This document shows, piece after piece, positions 9,347 through 18,774 of a stretch of DNA of 64,000 nucleotides; positions within the stretch are counted from its first letter, which is position 1, and every line of letters starts with the position of its first letter. The stretch covers positions 1 through 64,000 of the forward strand of contig JACKJI010000010.1 of assembly GCA_020638035.1 (NCBI GenBank), read 5' to 3'. The notes beneath the pieces are model-generated. The model made no database searches, was not told the origin of the DNA, and saw nothing but the letters and a program-made list of their open reading frames with translations. The stretch comes from Hyphomicrobiaceae bacterium. GTDB taxonomy: Bacteria > Pseudomonadota > Alphaproteobacteria > Rhizobiales > Hyphomicrobiaceae. A program made the translations under genes and the position numbers.

Positions 9347-9922
9347 TCAGCCGACCCAGCGCGCCACCACGTCGGCGAGTGCCGGACGCGGACGCTCCTC
9401 GGGGGCCGTCTTGGAGGTGCCGATATAGATGAAGCCGACAACCCGCTCGGCATCTGCGAGCCCCAGCGCGGTACGGATCATCGGACTATAGGCAATCCAT
9501 TCGGTCAACCAACAGGTTGCATATCCCATCGCATTGGCGGCGACACACAAGTTCATGGCTGAAGCGCCCGCCGACAGGATCTGCTCCCACTCGGGCGCAC
9601 CGGGCTTGGGTGTGATGCGTGAGATGACGGCGACAACCACGGGGGCACGCATGAAACGGCCGCGCTCGGTCTCCAGCCGGATGTCGGAAGGCGGCATCGT
9701 GTCCTCGGCCGCACACGCTGCAGCGATACGTTCACCGAATGCCCGGCGAGCATCGCCCTCGAAAACAATGAAACGCCAGGGTGCCAGCTTCTTGTGGTCG
9801 GGAACGCGGGCGGCGATGGTGAGGATTTCATCGAGCTCAGTGGCCGACGGGCCCGGCTCGCTCATCAGGTCCGGCTTGACCGAACGGCGTGCCTTGAGCA
9901 GCGCCAGCGTCGCATTCTCCAT
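9347..9922 (-). CDS. Nitroreductase family protein (YdjA-like)
   Basis: 191 residues, a typical small FMN-dependent nitroreductase. The N-terminus has the FMN phosphate-binding RRSVK segment (about 12-16). LKARRS, PDHKKLAPWRF (41-51) and the central SAGASAMNLCVAANAMGY helix (115-132) match the YdjA branch. Such enzymes use NAD(P)H to reduce nitro groups or quinones, and the natural substrate is usually unknown. GGGAGAG precedes the ATG by about seven bases. Single gene, convergent with rimK (95 bases apart) and divergent from the VWA gene. Confidence 0.88.
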   Translation of the reverse strand: MENATLALLKARRSVKPDLMSEPGPSATELDEILTIAARVPDHKKLAPWRFIVFEGDARRAFGERIAAACAAEDTMPPSDIRLETERGRFMRAPVVVAVISRITPKPGAPEWEQILSAGASAMNLCVAANAMGYATCWLTEWIAYSPMIRTALGLADAERVVGFIYIGTSKTAPEERPRPALADVVARWVG

Positions 9923-10065
9923 CGGTGCTCTCCCATCGCTCGCCGCCAGCGCAGCATTAACCAGCGAGGCCTCGCTATCGCAATTCCGCTTCTGTTACAA
10001 TTCTTCGGAATCGTTCTCCCATAAGGGCGGCCTGTCTGCCTGGCTGCACACCGACAAAGAGACAC

Positions 10066-12132
10066 ATGCCTGCCTGCAACTCCCATCAGTTGACCCGTCT
10101 CGCGTTGCGCGCCCCCCAAAGGGCTCGCGCGCCTCTCCTTACCTTGCTCGCCGCCCTACTCGCCGGATTGATTGCGGCTTCCTGCATCAGCACGGACGGG
10201 CAGGCACAGGAGCCGGTTGCGAGCGGGACCCAGGCGTCGGCGCCTGCGCTGATGGTGGTGGTGGACGGCTCTGGCTCAATGTGGGGGGCGCTCGGGCGTG
10301 AGGGTCACAGCAAGCTGACAGCGACGCGCGAGGCGCTGGAGGCCGTCCTGCCGAAGCTGGCCAGCAGCCACCGTTTGGGACTGGCGACGTTCGGGCCGGG
10401 ATGCCGGACGGCAGGCGTCGTCGTCGCTCCCACGGCCAGCGACGGGGCCCAGGCCGTGACGGCGCCGCTCGCGAAATTCAATCCACGCGGCAAGGGACCT
10501 CTCAGCGCTGGCCTCAGGGCTGCGGCCGAATCTCTCGGGCCAGACGATCGTGGGATGCTGGTGCTGTTCCACGACGGCCTCGACAACTGCGGCGAGGATC
10601 AGTGTGCGCTGGCGGCGACCCTCGCCCAGGACAAGCCGGGGCTCCGCGTCAGTACGATTTCGCTCGGCATGGAGCCGGCTGAGGTTGCGGCGATCGCTTG
10701 CGTGGCCAAGGCGACCGGCGGGCGGGCGTTCGCCGTCGAGGATGCCGAAGGCGTGGTCCAGGCCATGACGGAGGTTGCGCACCTTGTCGGCACTGCCCCG
10801 GACACTCTGGCGGCTCCGGTTGCGTCAGCTCAGCCTGAGGCGAGCGCTGATGGTGCGGCGGCAGGCGCAACGACAGCAACTCCCCAGTTGCGGACCAGCG
10901 GCCCTCCGCGTCTTCTTGCATCGGCGCGGCTGGCGCCCGGCGGGGACATGGTGTCAATGCCGCTCAGCTGGCGTGTCACGACGAGCGGCGACGAGAAGAT
11001 CCTGCACGAGACAGTGGCTCCCTCACTGAGCATCGATCTGCCGGCCGGCGGCGTTCGCGTCGAGGCACGCAGCGGGAGGGTTGTGGCGTTCAAGGACACG
11101 GAGATCGCCAGCCAGGGCGACAGTATCGTAGAGGTGATCCTCGACGCCGGGATCGTGCGCTTCGACACCGGCGCCAAGCGGCTCGCAAGCGACGCGGAAG
11201 AGCCGCTGATCCGGCTGGAGCACAAAGGCGAGGCGCAACGCACGACACCGCTTTGGATTGCACGCGGCAAGGCCGTCGAGGCGATGCTACCGCCCGGCGA
11301 TTACCAGGCCGTCGCCGAATACGGATTGGCGCGCGCGGCAGCGCCGGTGCGTGTCGACGCCGGACAGTCGCTCAACCAGCCACTGCCGCTGGAAGCGGGC
11401 CGGCTCGAGCTCGCGAGTGCGCCGGCGGGCCTCACCGAAGTCGTCTACCGGCTCGATGTCGATGATCCGGACCGACCGGGCGGTCGGCGCGAACTGACCC
11501 GTACGGCGAACGCGGCGCCTGCCTTCGTGCTGTCAACCGGCACCTACTATGTGACGGCCATCGCTGGCGGACAGGAGCAGCGCCGCCTCGTCACGGTGCG
11601 ATCCGGCGAGGTGACACGTGAGACCTTCAACATCGAGCTGGCAAGCCTGGAGGTTACGGCAACGGTCAATGGTGGGCCTCGTGGCCGCGAGCCGTTGACG
11701 CTGTCGGTTCGTCCCATCAAGGGTAACGGGGCACAACGCGCCGGCACGGCCGAGCAGCCTGTATCTCTGGGCCGACCGCTTCGACTCGCTCCGGGGAGCT
11801 ACCGCGTGCAGGTGCGTTACGGGCTCGACGACGCAATGGCAGAACGCGAGGTGCGGCTTGGGGCTGGCGAAGCGCAACGCCTGACCATCGATCTCAAATT
11901 CGCACAGATTGCTCTCGACCTTTCGGGGAGCGACGGCTTGGCTCGGGGCGCGCTGTGCGAGATGAAATCGGCTGCCGGAGAAATCGTATGGCGGACGGTG
12001 GAATTGAGGCCAACACATGCGGTCGCGCCAGGGCAATACGCGCTCCGGTGCCGCACGGGTGAAGCGGTGCGCGAATTCACCGTCACGGCAGCGGCGGGTC
12101 AGGTCACGCGGATCGCGCCATTCGAGCGATAG
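10066..12132 (+). CDS. Secreted VWA-domain protein with C-terminal beta-sandwich repeats
   Basis: 688 residues. A long signal peptide (hydrophobic about 24-40, ending near AASC, so possibly a lipoprotein) is followed by a von Willebrand A domain. Its MIDAS metal site is visible as VVDGSGSMW (about 66-74) and HDGLDNCGEDQC (about 170-181). The remaining 400 residues are beta-rich, with repeated LPPGxY/APGxYxV turns typical of carboxypeptidase-regulatory or PEGA-like sandwiches. No catalytic motif is seen. The next gene on the same strand (start 12448) has the same kind of sandwich repeats, so the two probably work together at the envelope. Function unknown. The VWA call is firm, the rest descriptive. 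Confidence 0.8.
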   Translation: MPACNSHQLTRLALRAPQRARAPLLTLLAALLAGLIAASCISTDGQAQEPVASGTQASAPALMVVVDGSGSMWGALGREGHSKLTATREALEAVLPKLASSHRLGLATFGPGCRTAGVVVAPTASDGAQAVTAPLAKFNPRGKGPLSAGLRAAAESLGPDDRGMLVLFHDGLDNCGEDQCALAATLAQDKPGLRVSTISLGMEPAEVAAIACVAKATGGRAFAVEDAEGVVQAMTEVAHLVGTAPDTLAAPVASAQPEASADGAAAGATTATPQLRTSGPPRLLASARLAPGGDMVSMPLSWRVTTSGDEKILHETVAPSLSIDLPAGGVRVEARSGRVVAFKDTEIASQGDSIVEVILDAGIVRFDTGAKRLASDAEEPLIRLEHKGEAQRTTPLWIARGKAVEAMLPPGDYQAVAEYGLARAAAPVRVDAGQSLNQPLPLEAGRLELASAPAGLTEVVYRLDVDDPDRPGGRRELTRTANAAPAFVLSTGTYYVTAIAGGQEQRRLVTVRSGEVTRETFNIELASLEVTATVNGGPRGREPLTLSVRPIKGNGAQRAGTAEQPVSLGRPLRLAPGSYRVQVRYGLDDAMAEREVRLGAGEAQRLTIDLKFAQIALDLSGSDGLARGALCEMKSAAGEIVWRTVELRPTHAVAPGQYALRCRTGEAVREFTVTAAAGQVTRIAPFER

Positions 12133-12447
12133 AGCCCCCTCTGGCTGCCGCGAATCTGCGCTCGGCAAAAGAAACATGGTGCAAATGACAGCGTTGAACG
12201 CGTTGTTGCTAACTCATGTTTGTTGAAGCCGCGCCTCAGTCCGCTAAAAGTGGATGATCGGCTAGGTCAAGAGCCGGACATGTGAGTTCCCGGCAGTGAT
12301 CCCTCCACTATCGCCACCTAACCGCATCATGATGTCGACACAGTTGCCCGCTTGCTGTTCAGCCTATCTTGCACCAGCGCTGTGGCTAACGCCGTTTCTG
12401 ACATGACGAACCGCGCATGCAGCACTCCGCCAACCGAGGAACAGGCC
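12133..12447. other. Intergenic spacer
   Basis: 315 bases between the VWA gene and the related secreted protein. I see no gene, no strong terminator and no repeat. In-frame upstream extension of the next gene to 12352 is open but lacks a good ribosome-binding site. The region may carry a promoter for the downstream gene. Confidence 0.4.
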
Positions 12448-13506
12448 ATGGCGTCCAGTGAAACTGCAAATACCCGGCAAGTGCCCGTCATGATGTGCCG
12501 CTATTTCAGCGCCGTGCTCGCAGCCGCGCTTCTGCTCGTCGTCGCGACAGGGATACCGCCTGCCGTTGCGCAAGGAGCAGGAAACTGGTCCACCGACCTC
12601 GACCTGAAGCCTCCGCCCGGTTCGGCCGCCACACCTCAGGAGTCCCCCGCAACTGGCCCGGGACGCGCCGGGCAGAGGCCGGCTGCCGGGGGCGCGGGAA
12701 CCACAGTCGTCAAGAAGAAGACCAACGAACCGCCGCTCCAGGAGGGCATGGCCAGGCTCACCCTGGTCGCGCTGCTCACCGCCGATGGGCAACGCATCGA
12801 ACAGGATCTCGTGTGGCGGATATTCGAGGAAAGCCGCGAGCCGCGCACGGCAGGCAAGCTCATCGGCACGCACAAGATCGCCTCCCCCGTGCTGACGCTG
12901 CCACCTGGCACCTACACCATCAATGCAGCGTTCGGACGTGCCAATCTCACGCGCAAGATCACGGTGGCAGCGGGCGTGGAAGCGACTGAGCCGTTCGTAC
13001 TCAACGCCGGTGGCCTCAGAGTCCGGCTAGCGGCCGCCGCCAGCGGCATGGAAAGCATGAAGGCGTTCTTTGACATTCTGTCCGACGAGCGCGATCAAAG
13101 TGGCGAGCGCCGCATCATATTCAGCCACGCCAAGCCCGACACCGTCATCCGGCTCAACTCGGGTATCTATCACGTCGTCTCGACGCTGGGCGATGCCAAC
13201 GCCACGGTAGAATCGGACGTTACGGTTGAATCGGGAAAGCTCACTGAGGCTACCATTTCGCACAAGGCGGGCCGGGTGACGTTGAAGCTCGTCACGCGCC
13301 AGGGTGGCGAGGCGCTGCCCGACACGGAGTGGAGTGTGCTGACGGAAGAAGGCACGTCGGTGAAAACGAGCGTCGGCGCGCTGCCGACCCATATCCTCGC
13401 TCCCGGGAAATACGTTGCCGTCGCCAAGTCGCAGGGGCGCGTTTTTAGGCGTGCCTTCGAGATTGCCAACGGAGAGACGATTCAAGTCGAGGTGATGCGG
13501 CAGTGA
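12448..13506 (+). CDS. Secreted beta-sandwich protein of unknown function, related to the neighbouring VWA protein
   Basis: 352 residues from the ATG at 12448, which has GAGGA ten bases upstream. An ATG at 12490 would start directly at the signal peptide and is a serious alternative. A signal sequence ends near AVAQG (about residue 43). A Pro/Gly-rich linker follows, with a KKK patch, then three similar beta-sandwich units, each with a turn like LPPGTYTINAAFG or LAPGKYVAVAKS. The same turns occur in the second half of the VWA protein just upstream, which suggests duplication and shared envelope function. No enzyme motif is visible. Codon use looks like that of its neighbours. Confidence 0.65.
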   Translation: MASSETANTRQVPVMMCRYFSAVLAAALLLVVATGIPPAVAQGAGNWSTDLDLKPPPGSAATPQESPATGPGRAGQRPAAGGAGTTVVKKKTNEPPLQEGMARLTLVALLTADGQRIEQDLVWRIFEESREPRTAGKLIGTHKIASPVLTLPPGTYTINAAFGRANLTRKITVAAGVEATEPFVLNAGGLRVRLAAAASGMESMKAFFDILSDERDQSGERRIIFSHAKPDTVIRLNSGIYHVVSTLGDANATVESDVTVESGKLTEATISHKAGRVTLKLVTRQGGEALPDTEWSVLTEEGTSVKTSVGALPTHILAPGKYVAVAKSQGRVFRRAFEIANGETIQVEVMRQ

Positions 13507-13571
13507 CGGCTGCGCGCATCTGATGCGCCATCCGTTGCGAGACGTCGCCACAGACTGGACCATCTGAAGCG

Positions 13572-14438
13572 TCAGAAGTCGTTGAGGACCCAGTCGGTCG
13601 GGCAGCCGTTTGCGATCATGCGCCGGTCGGCATCGGCAAGCCGGTTTTTGTCGCCGCCATCCCAGAAGATCTGACGCGCGATCTGCCAGTGCTCGCAGGC
13701 CGTGGTCATGTCGCCTTCCGCTCCCAACAGATCGCCCAGCTCCAGGCGCGCTGCAGCGTGGGTATCGTTGTCGCCCAGGCGCGACGCCAGGATTATGGCG
13801 CGCCGCAGATGCGATTGTGCGGTCGTACCGGGGCCATCCGTGACGATGAGTTCACGGGCCAGGGCCAGCGACAGGCGAGCGACCTCGGCATCGTCGAAAC
13901 GCTGCTCGGCCGCGACCAGCAGCAGTTCCAGGTCGGCGGTTGTGGGGGCGGCCGTCCCTCGGTCGTTGGGCATCGTGGTGGTCGCAGGCACACGGCCGGT
14001 GCCCCACGGAGGCTTTGAGGCCGGAGGTGTCTTGGACGCGGCTCCCCGCTCTGCACCGGAGAATTGCGGGCCGACCTCGCGTTCAATGCTGCCCGCTGCG
14101 GTGGGGGGGGCGGCGCTGTCTGCGGAGGCGGGGCGGGAAGCGATTTCTCCGGAGATCCCGGACGGGGCGCGGCCCAACGACCCCGCAGCGGATTCTGCCA
14201 AGGGCGAGGGCGGGGCGTCGCGCGATGAGCGCTCGGCGTGCCTCAGTTCCACGCCACCGGCAACGGTCCGCTCATCCGGTGCTTGCTCCTGCGACAGCGG
14301 CATTCCTGCCTGTTCCGTTGCGGCGCGGTCGCGGCCGAGGATGACGGTCGCCGCAACGAGCAGCAGCACGGCATAGGGCAGCAGCAGCAATACCCATCCG
14401 GCCGTGCCGCCGATGTCGATCAGCGTCGTAAGAATCAT
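13572..14438 (-). CDS. Membrane-anchored protein with C-terminal TPR-like repeats
   Basis: 288 residues from the ATG at 14438. The first 35 residues form one transmembrane helix (LLLLPYAVLLLVAATVILG). A Pro/Ser/Ala-rich linker of about 110 residues follows. The C-terminal 130 residues are helical and TPR-like, with repeated Leu-Ala pairs (VARLSLALAREL, AARLELGDLLGAEGD). An in-frame start 117 bases upstream exists but would put non-membrane residues ahead of the anchor. It may act as a periplasmic or cytosolic scaffold. It is convergent with the secreted beta-sandwich gene and 74 bases downstream of the binding-protein gene on the same strand. No homologue recognised by name. Confidence 0.6.
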   Translation of the reverse strand: MILTTLIDIGGTAGWVLLLLPYAVLLLVAATVILGRDRAATEQAGMPLSQEQAPDERTVAGGVELRHAERSSRDAPPSPLAESAAGSLGRAPSGISGEIASRPASADSAAPPTAAGSIEREVGPQFSGAERGAASKTPPASKPPWGTGRVPATTTMPNDRGTAAPTTADLELLLVAAEQRFDDAEVARLSLALARELIVTDGPGTTAQSHLRRAIILASRLGDNDTHAAARLELGDLLGAEGDMTTACEHWQIARQIFWDGGDKNRLADADRRMIANGCPTDWVLNDF

Positions 14439-14512
14439 GTCTCGTAACGCATGGCAGGTACGCCCCCCAGCGATCGCTACGCCCCCGCCAACGCGGCCGT
14501 GACGCTTAAAAT

Positions 14513-15556
14513 TCAGCGCACCGGCGCAGCATACATGAGACCGCCGCTGCTCCACAGCCTGTTGTAGCCACGCGCCAGCTTCAGATCAGAACCTGCACCA
14601 AAATTGCGCTCGTAGATCTCACCATAATTGCCGACGAAGCCAATGATCCGTCGCGCCCATTCCGGATCGAGGCCCAGCGGCTGGCCCAGGTTGCTGCCGG
14701 TTCCGAGCAGTCGCCGGACGTCCTCGATGGGAGAACTCGCCATGCTGTTGACATTGGAACTGTCGATACTGAGTTCCTCTGCCTCGATCAGCGCCATGCG
14801 CACCCAGCGGACGACGGCGAACCAATCCGGATCGGACATCCTGACAGCGGGTCCATGCGGCTCTTTGGAGATGAATTCGGGAAGGATGACGTGATCGCCC
14901 GGAGTGGTCAGCGTCTGGCGCGCGGTTGCCAACTGCGTGACGTCGCCCGTCAGTGCCGTGCAGGCGCCAGCGCCGTAGGCGACCAGCAGCTCGCTCCAGC
15001 TCTGTCGCTCGACGAGCTGGAAGCGCATGCGGTGGCGGCCGAAGGCGTGGGCCACTGCATCGGCAGAACGCGTGCCGGACACGGCACATATGGTTGATCC
15101 GGATAGTTCTAGCACGCTCAACAGACCGTGGCTGCGCGGAACCAGGAAGCTCTGGCCATCGTAGACCAGCACATCGACAAAGCGGGCCTTGAACTCGGTA
15201 TCGCCGCTGAGCGTCCAGGGTGCAGACGACAGGAGCAAATCGATCTCGCCAGTGGCGAGTGCACGAAAGCCATCGGCCCGCGACACCGGCTTCGGCGCTA
15301 TCTTGGTGCTGTCTCCCAGAACGGCGGCGGCGATGGCGCGGCAGAAATCCACGTCGATTCCCGACCAGCGGCCGACGCGATCGACGGTTGCAAATCCCGG
15401 CACCCTGTCTGACACACCGCAACTCACTTCGCCGCGTGCCTTGACGGCAGCGAGCGTGCCTGCGGCTGCCGTCGTAGTGGCCGTAGCCACTGCAGTGCCC
15501 AGCACCGCACCGGCGACCAGCAGCAAGCGGCGAATGCCTAAGTGATCGAGCAGCAT
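14513..15556 (-). CDS. Periplasmic amino-acid-binding protein (AapJ/GltI-like), orphan
   Basis: 347 residues. A signal peptide (about 9-33) precedes a class II periplasmic binding fold. VKARGEVSCGVSDRVPGFA starts the first lobe, WSGIDVDFCRAIAAAVLGD is the conserved amino-acid-binding segment, and GEIDLLLSSAPWTLSGD is the usual ligand-loop region. This pattern matches the general L-amino-acid binding protein family (AapJ). No permease or ATPase gene is next to it, so it either feeds a transporter encoded elsewhere or has another ligand-sensing role. Same strand as, and upstream of, the TPR membrane protein. Confidence 0.8.
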   Translation of the reverse strand: MLLDHLGIRRLLLVAGAVLGTAVATATTTAAAGTLAAVKARGEVSCGVSDRVPGFATVDRVGRWSGIDVDFCRAIAAAVLGDSTKIAPKPVSRADGFRALATGEIDLLLSSAPWTLSGDTEFKARFVDVLVYDGQSFLVPRSHGLLSVLELSGSTICAVSGTRSADAVAHAFGRHRMRFQLVERQSWSELLVAYGAGACTALTGDVTQLATARQTLTTPGDHVILPEFISKEPHGPAVRMSDPDWFAVVRWVRMALIEAEELSIDSSNVNSMASSPIEDVRRLLGTGSNLGQPLGLDPEWARRIIGFVGNYGEIYERNFGAGSDLKLARGYNRLWSSGGLMYAAPVR

Positions 15557-15958
15557 CAGGGAATGGATCTTAGATGGTTCGCTTCGAGATCAGCCGATGG
15601 ACGGCCGCGATGGACGATGGGCGGCGTGGCCTTTGGGGCCCGACGCATACCGCCGGACGGACCTTCGCGGGGCATAGCGAACGGCCGCCGCGGCAGCGGC
15701 ATGCCGAACCCTTTAAACGGCCTTCGGAGATGGTCAAGGCCTTGACCTGGAGCCGAACTTGCGTCTAGAGCGCATTTTGATCCGTCGAAACCGGATCGGC
15801 GCTCCAGAATCCTTGTAATGTCGCACGTTCCTTGACGAACCAGCGATCACTTCGTCGGCAAATGATTGAGCCTCCGGCCCGGGCAATAGGCAGCGCGTCA
15901 GACCAAGGCACTACATGACGCCGATTCACTGCGGCGCAATGACAAGGATCACCATCCC
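15557..15958. other. Intergenic region upstream of metC
   Basis: About 400 bases between divergently transcribed genes, with no plausible coding sequence. It should contain the promoters of the binding-protein gene (minus) and metC (plus). The one clear structure is the interrupted palindrome at 15768-15805, listed separately. Confidence 0.4.
15768..15805. repeat. Interrupted palindrome of the kind dispersed in Rhizobiales intergenic DNA
   Basis: Nested inverted arms are visible: AGAGCGC pairs with GCGCTC, and GATCCG with CGGATC, around a TCGAAAC loop. Elements with AGAGCGC/GCGCTCT ends are common between genes in this order. A related arm pair (CAGAGCGCG/CGCGCTCTG) occurs at 34094-34134. 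No T-run follows, so a terminator role is unlikely. Confidence 0.55.
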
Positions 15959-17161
15959 ATGAGCGACGACGGCTCCGAAGCCCCTGGTAAGTTCACCCGG
16001 TCCCGCATGAACGATGCGACCGATACGGTGCATTTGGGGCGACGGCCGTTCGACAACAACGGCTTCGTCAATACGCCTGTCTATCGCGGATCGACCGTGC
16101 TGTTTCCGACGCTTGAGAAACTGATCAGCCGTGAGCAGCCTTACACCTATGGCCGTCGCGCCACGCCGACGACGGACGCACTGACCGAGGCAATCGCCCG
16201 GCTGGAAGGCGGCGCGGCAACGATCCTGACAAGCTCAGGCCTGCAGGCCGTGGCGGCTGCGCTACTCGCTTTCGTCGAGGCCGGTGACACGATCCTGATG
16301 GTCGATACCGTTTACCAGCCGACGCGCAAGCTGTGTGACACGGCGCTGAAGCGGCTCGGCGTGACTACCGTCTACTACGATCCACTGATCGGCGCGGGCA
16401 TCAAGGATCTGATCACACCCAAGACACGTCTTGTCTTCACTGAAAGCCCCGGCTCGCAGACCTTCGAGGTGCAGGACATTCCCGCAATTGCGGCGGCGGC
16501 CAAGGAAGCGGGCATCTGGGTGCTGATGGACAACACCTGGGCGAGCCCGCTCTATTTCAAGCCGTTCGAACACGGCGTCGACGTTTCGATCCAGGCGGCG
16601 ACCAAGTACATCGTTGGCCATGCCGACGCCATGCTTGGCGCCGTCACGGGCAACGCACGCGCCGCACCTTATCTGGACCGCATCAAGGAAGCCGTCGGCA
16701 CGTCACCTGGTTCGGAGGAGACTTACCTTGCGTTGCGCGGGCTGCGTACGCTCGACGTGCGGCTCGAGCGCCACCATGCGCACGGTCTCGACATGGCGCG
16801 ATGGCTCCAGGCTCGGCCGGAAGTCCGACGTGTCATGCATCCGGCGCTGGAGAGCGATCCCGGCCATGCGCTGTGGTCGCGCGACTTCCTCGGCGCATCG
16901 GGGTTGTTCGCCTTCATTCTGGAACCGGTCTCGCAGACGGCGCTCGCCGCATTCGTCGATCATCTGGAGCTGTTCGGCATGGGCTATTCATGGGGCGGCT
17001 ATGAAAGCCTGATCCTGCCTTTCGATCCGCGGTCCTACCGGACAGCAACACCGTGGACAGAGACAGGCAACGCGCTGCGCATCCATATCGGCCTTGAGAA
17101 CATCGATGATCTCAAGCGCGATCTGGACGCCGGCTTCAAGCGGATGGCGGCAGCGTCCTAA
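15959..17161 (+). CDS. metC: Cystathionine beta-lyase
   Basis: 400 residues. A PLP enzyme of the Cys/Met metabolism family that splits cystathionine to homocysteine, pyruvate and ammonia in methionine synthesis. Key segments: TYGRRATPTTDALTEAIARL (63-82), SSGLQAVAAALLAF (92-105), the PLP-binding Asp in LMDNTWASPLYF (191), and the Schiff-base lysine in QAATKYIVGHADAM (Lys216). The YGRRATPT form and GMGYSWGGYESL near the C-terminus favour cystathionine beta-lyase over gamma-synthase. AAGGA lies before the ATG at 15959. A second ATG at 16007 is also possible. Transcribed alone, convergent with the CbiX-like gene. Confidence 0.93.
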   Translation: MSDDGSEAPGKFTRSRMNDATDTVHLGRRPFDNNGFVNTPVYRGSTVLFPTLEKLISREQPYTYGRRATPTTDALTEAIARLEGGAATILTSSGLQAVAAALLAFVEAGDTILMVDTVYQPTRKLCDTALKRLGVTTVYYDPLIGAGIKDLITPKTRLVFTESPGSQTFEVQDIPAIAAAAKEAGIWVLMDNTWASPLYFKPFEHGVDVSIQAATKYIVGHADAMLGAVTGNARAAPYLDRIKEAVGTSPGSEETYLALRGLRTLDVRLERHHAHGLDMARWLQARPEVRRVMHPALESDPGHALWSRDFLGASGLFAFILEPVSQTALAAFVDHLELFGMGYSWGGYESLILPFDPRSYRTATPWTETGNALRIHIGLENIDDLKRDLDAGFKRMAAAS

Positions 17162-17168
17162 GACGGCA

Positions 17169-17966
17169 TCAGGTCTGTGGTGTTGCGGCCGCGTCATCGC
17201 ACGCCGCAACGGCCGCTGCAATCGAGCGCGCGATCAGCGCCGAAACCTCGGGAAACGCGCCGACCGGCCCGGTGTAGGCGATCGGTCCTTCGAAGCTTGC
17301 GACCGCCTGCGGCACGTCCTCGGCAGCATGCAGGCCATCACCGTTGAAGAAGCCGACGACAACCGTCGGCCGCGCATCGGCGACGATGACATCATCGAGA
17401 AACGGCGCCTCCTCGAGAAATGCCGTGGCGACGCTGGCAAATCCACCAAGCTCGCGCAGACATGCCGCGACCGCTTCGGTTGCCTCAGCGGAGGCGCGCG
17501 CCACTTTTGAACCATGACCGACGAGCAGCAGGCGGCATGCCGCGGGAGCTGCGCCGGTCTCAGCCGAAGCACGCATCGCATGATCGCGGATGACGACCGG
17601 CAACGGGCCCTCCAGGCCGAGCACGGGCAACACGCGGCAGCGGCTGGCAACGCCGGCGTCGGCAAGGCGCTTGGGGATCTTCACGTTGACGAAGTAGCCA
17701 GGCGCCATGAAGAACGGATAGAGCAGGATCGGTCCCGACGTCCTGGCGGCTACGTCGGCCAGTGCCTCCTCAAAGGGAGGCTCGCCGCTCAACACACCCG
17801 CAGCGACCGCTACATCAGGCAGCACGGCCGCGGCCTGGGTGGCATGTCCCTTCACGATCGCATTGGAGAAGGCACCGCCCCGCTCGCCATGAGCAACGAT
17901 CACCGCTGCTGCGCGCGGTGAAACGCGTGATGCGTCGTGGCCTGTGTCTCGTGTCGCATTCGCCAT
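17169..17966 (-). CDS. cbiX: CbiX/SirB-family sirohydrochlorin chelatase-like protein
   Basis: 265 residues from the ATG at 17966. Two CbiX-type halves are fused: the first has VIVAHGERGG (His26), the second LLLVGHGSKVARAS. These histidines chelate the metal in chelatases that insert cobalt or iron into sirohydrochlorin. LYPFFMAPGYFVNVKIPKRL is the conserved second-shell segment of the family. No cobalamin or sirohaem genes flank it, so the metal and pathway (B12 or sirohaem) cannot be assigned. An upstream in-frame start at 18029 exists but would add a charged, unlikely extension. It ends 8 bases from the metC stop, convergent. Confidence 0.8.
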   Translation of the reverse strand: MANATRDTGHDASRVSPRAAAVIVAHGERGGAFSNAIVKGHATQAAAVLPDVAVAAGVLSGEPPFEEALADVAARTSGPILLYPFFMAPGYFVNVKIPKRLADAGVASRCRVLPVLGLEGPLPVVIRDHAMRASAETGAAPAACRLLLVGHGSKVARASAEATEAVAACLRELGGFASVATAFLEEAPFLDDVIVADARPTVVVGFFNGDGLHAAEDVPQAVASFEGPIAYTGPVGAFPEVSALIARSIAAAVAACDDAAATPQT

Positions 17967-18156
17967 GGTCTGTCGACCCTCGTCGCTTCGATATCTGCGC
18001 GCTGCGGAACGTTGAGCCTCGTTCTGCAAGCTTGTCCCTGAAGATGGCGCGCGCGGGAGTGCGGTTCAAGCCATGCCCGCCCTGCCACGAAAAAGCCGCT
18101 TGCCGACCCGCCGGACCTCATATACTTTGCGTTACAAACCTCTTTGAGGCAGTTCC

Positions 18157-18774
18157 ATGAGCGATCTCCATAAGGCGCTGGCCGACATCGGCAGAATCCG
18201 CGTGCAACTTGCGGCAGGCACGATGTTCCGTGGCTTCGGTCCTGCCGTTATCGCCCTATCGGGAGTGATGGCACTGGCGGCTGCGGCGGCACAATCCGCC
18301 GGTGCGCTGCCTGACGATGCGCCAATGCCGTTCCTGCTTGTATGGATCGTCGTGGCGATTGCATCGGGGGCTCTGATTGGCATCGAGATGCGCGCGCGTA
18401 CATTACGCCAGCACTCGGGCCTCGCCGATGTGATGCTGCTCAATGCGGTGGAGCACTTTCTCCCCTTTGGTGCCGTCGGCGCAGTGATCGCGGCAATCAT
18501 CATGCGCAACGCTCCTGAACTCGCCTGGCTCCTTCCCGGCCTCTGGCAGCTGCTGGTTGGCCTCGGTCTTTTCGCGGCGACGCGCTTCCTGCCACGTACG
18601 GTGATGCTTGCAGCAGCGTGGTATCTGATCGCCGGAGCAGTGGTGCTCACGTTGACAAGCTCCACGCGCGGGCTCGACCCATGGTCCATGGGGCTGCCGT
18701 TCGGCGTGGGTCAGCTGATACTTGCTGTCATCCTGCGGAATGCGGAAGGAGAAGCCGATGCCGAAGACGAGTGA
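18157..18774 (+). CDS. Polytopic membrane protein of unknown function
   Basis: 205 residues with about six hydrophobic helices (roughly 24-46, 55-75, 93-118, 124-143, 147-165, 172-193). A short soluble N-terminus and an acidic tail enclose them. GAGG lies about nine bases before the ATG. Its last 17 bases overlap the start of the winged-helix regulator gene, so the two are coupled. This pairing suggests that the membrane protein is regulated by, or senses for, the regulator, but this is inference. It opens a run of five plus-strand genes ending in the exosortase and its VIT/VWA partner. Confidence 0.7.
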   Translation: MSDLHKALADIGRIRVQLAAGTMFRGFGPAVIALSGVMALAAAAAQSAGALPDDAPMPFLLVWIVVAIASGALIGIEMRARTLRQHSGLADVMLLNAVEHFLPFGAVGAVIAAIIMRNAPELAWLLPGLWQLLVGLGLFAATRFLPRTVMLAAAWYLIAGAVVLTLTSSTRGLDPWSMGLPFGVGQLILAVILRNAEGEADAEDE

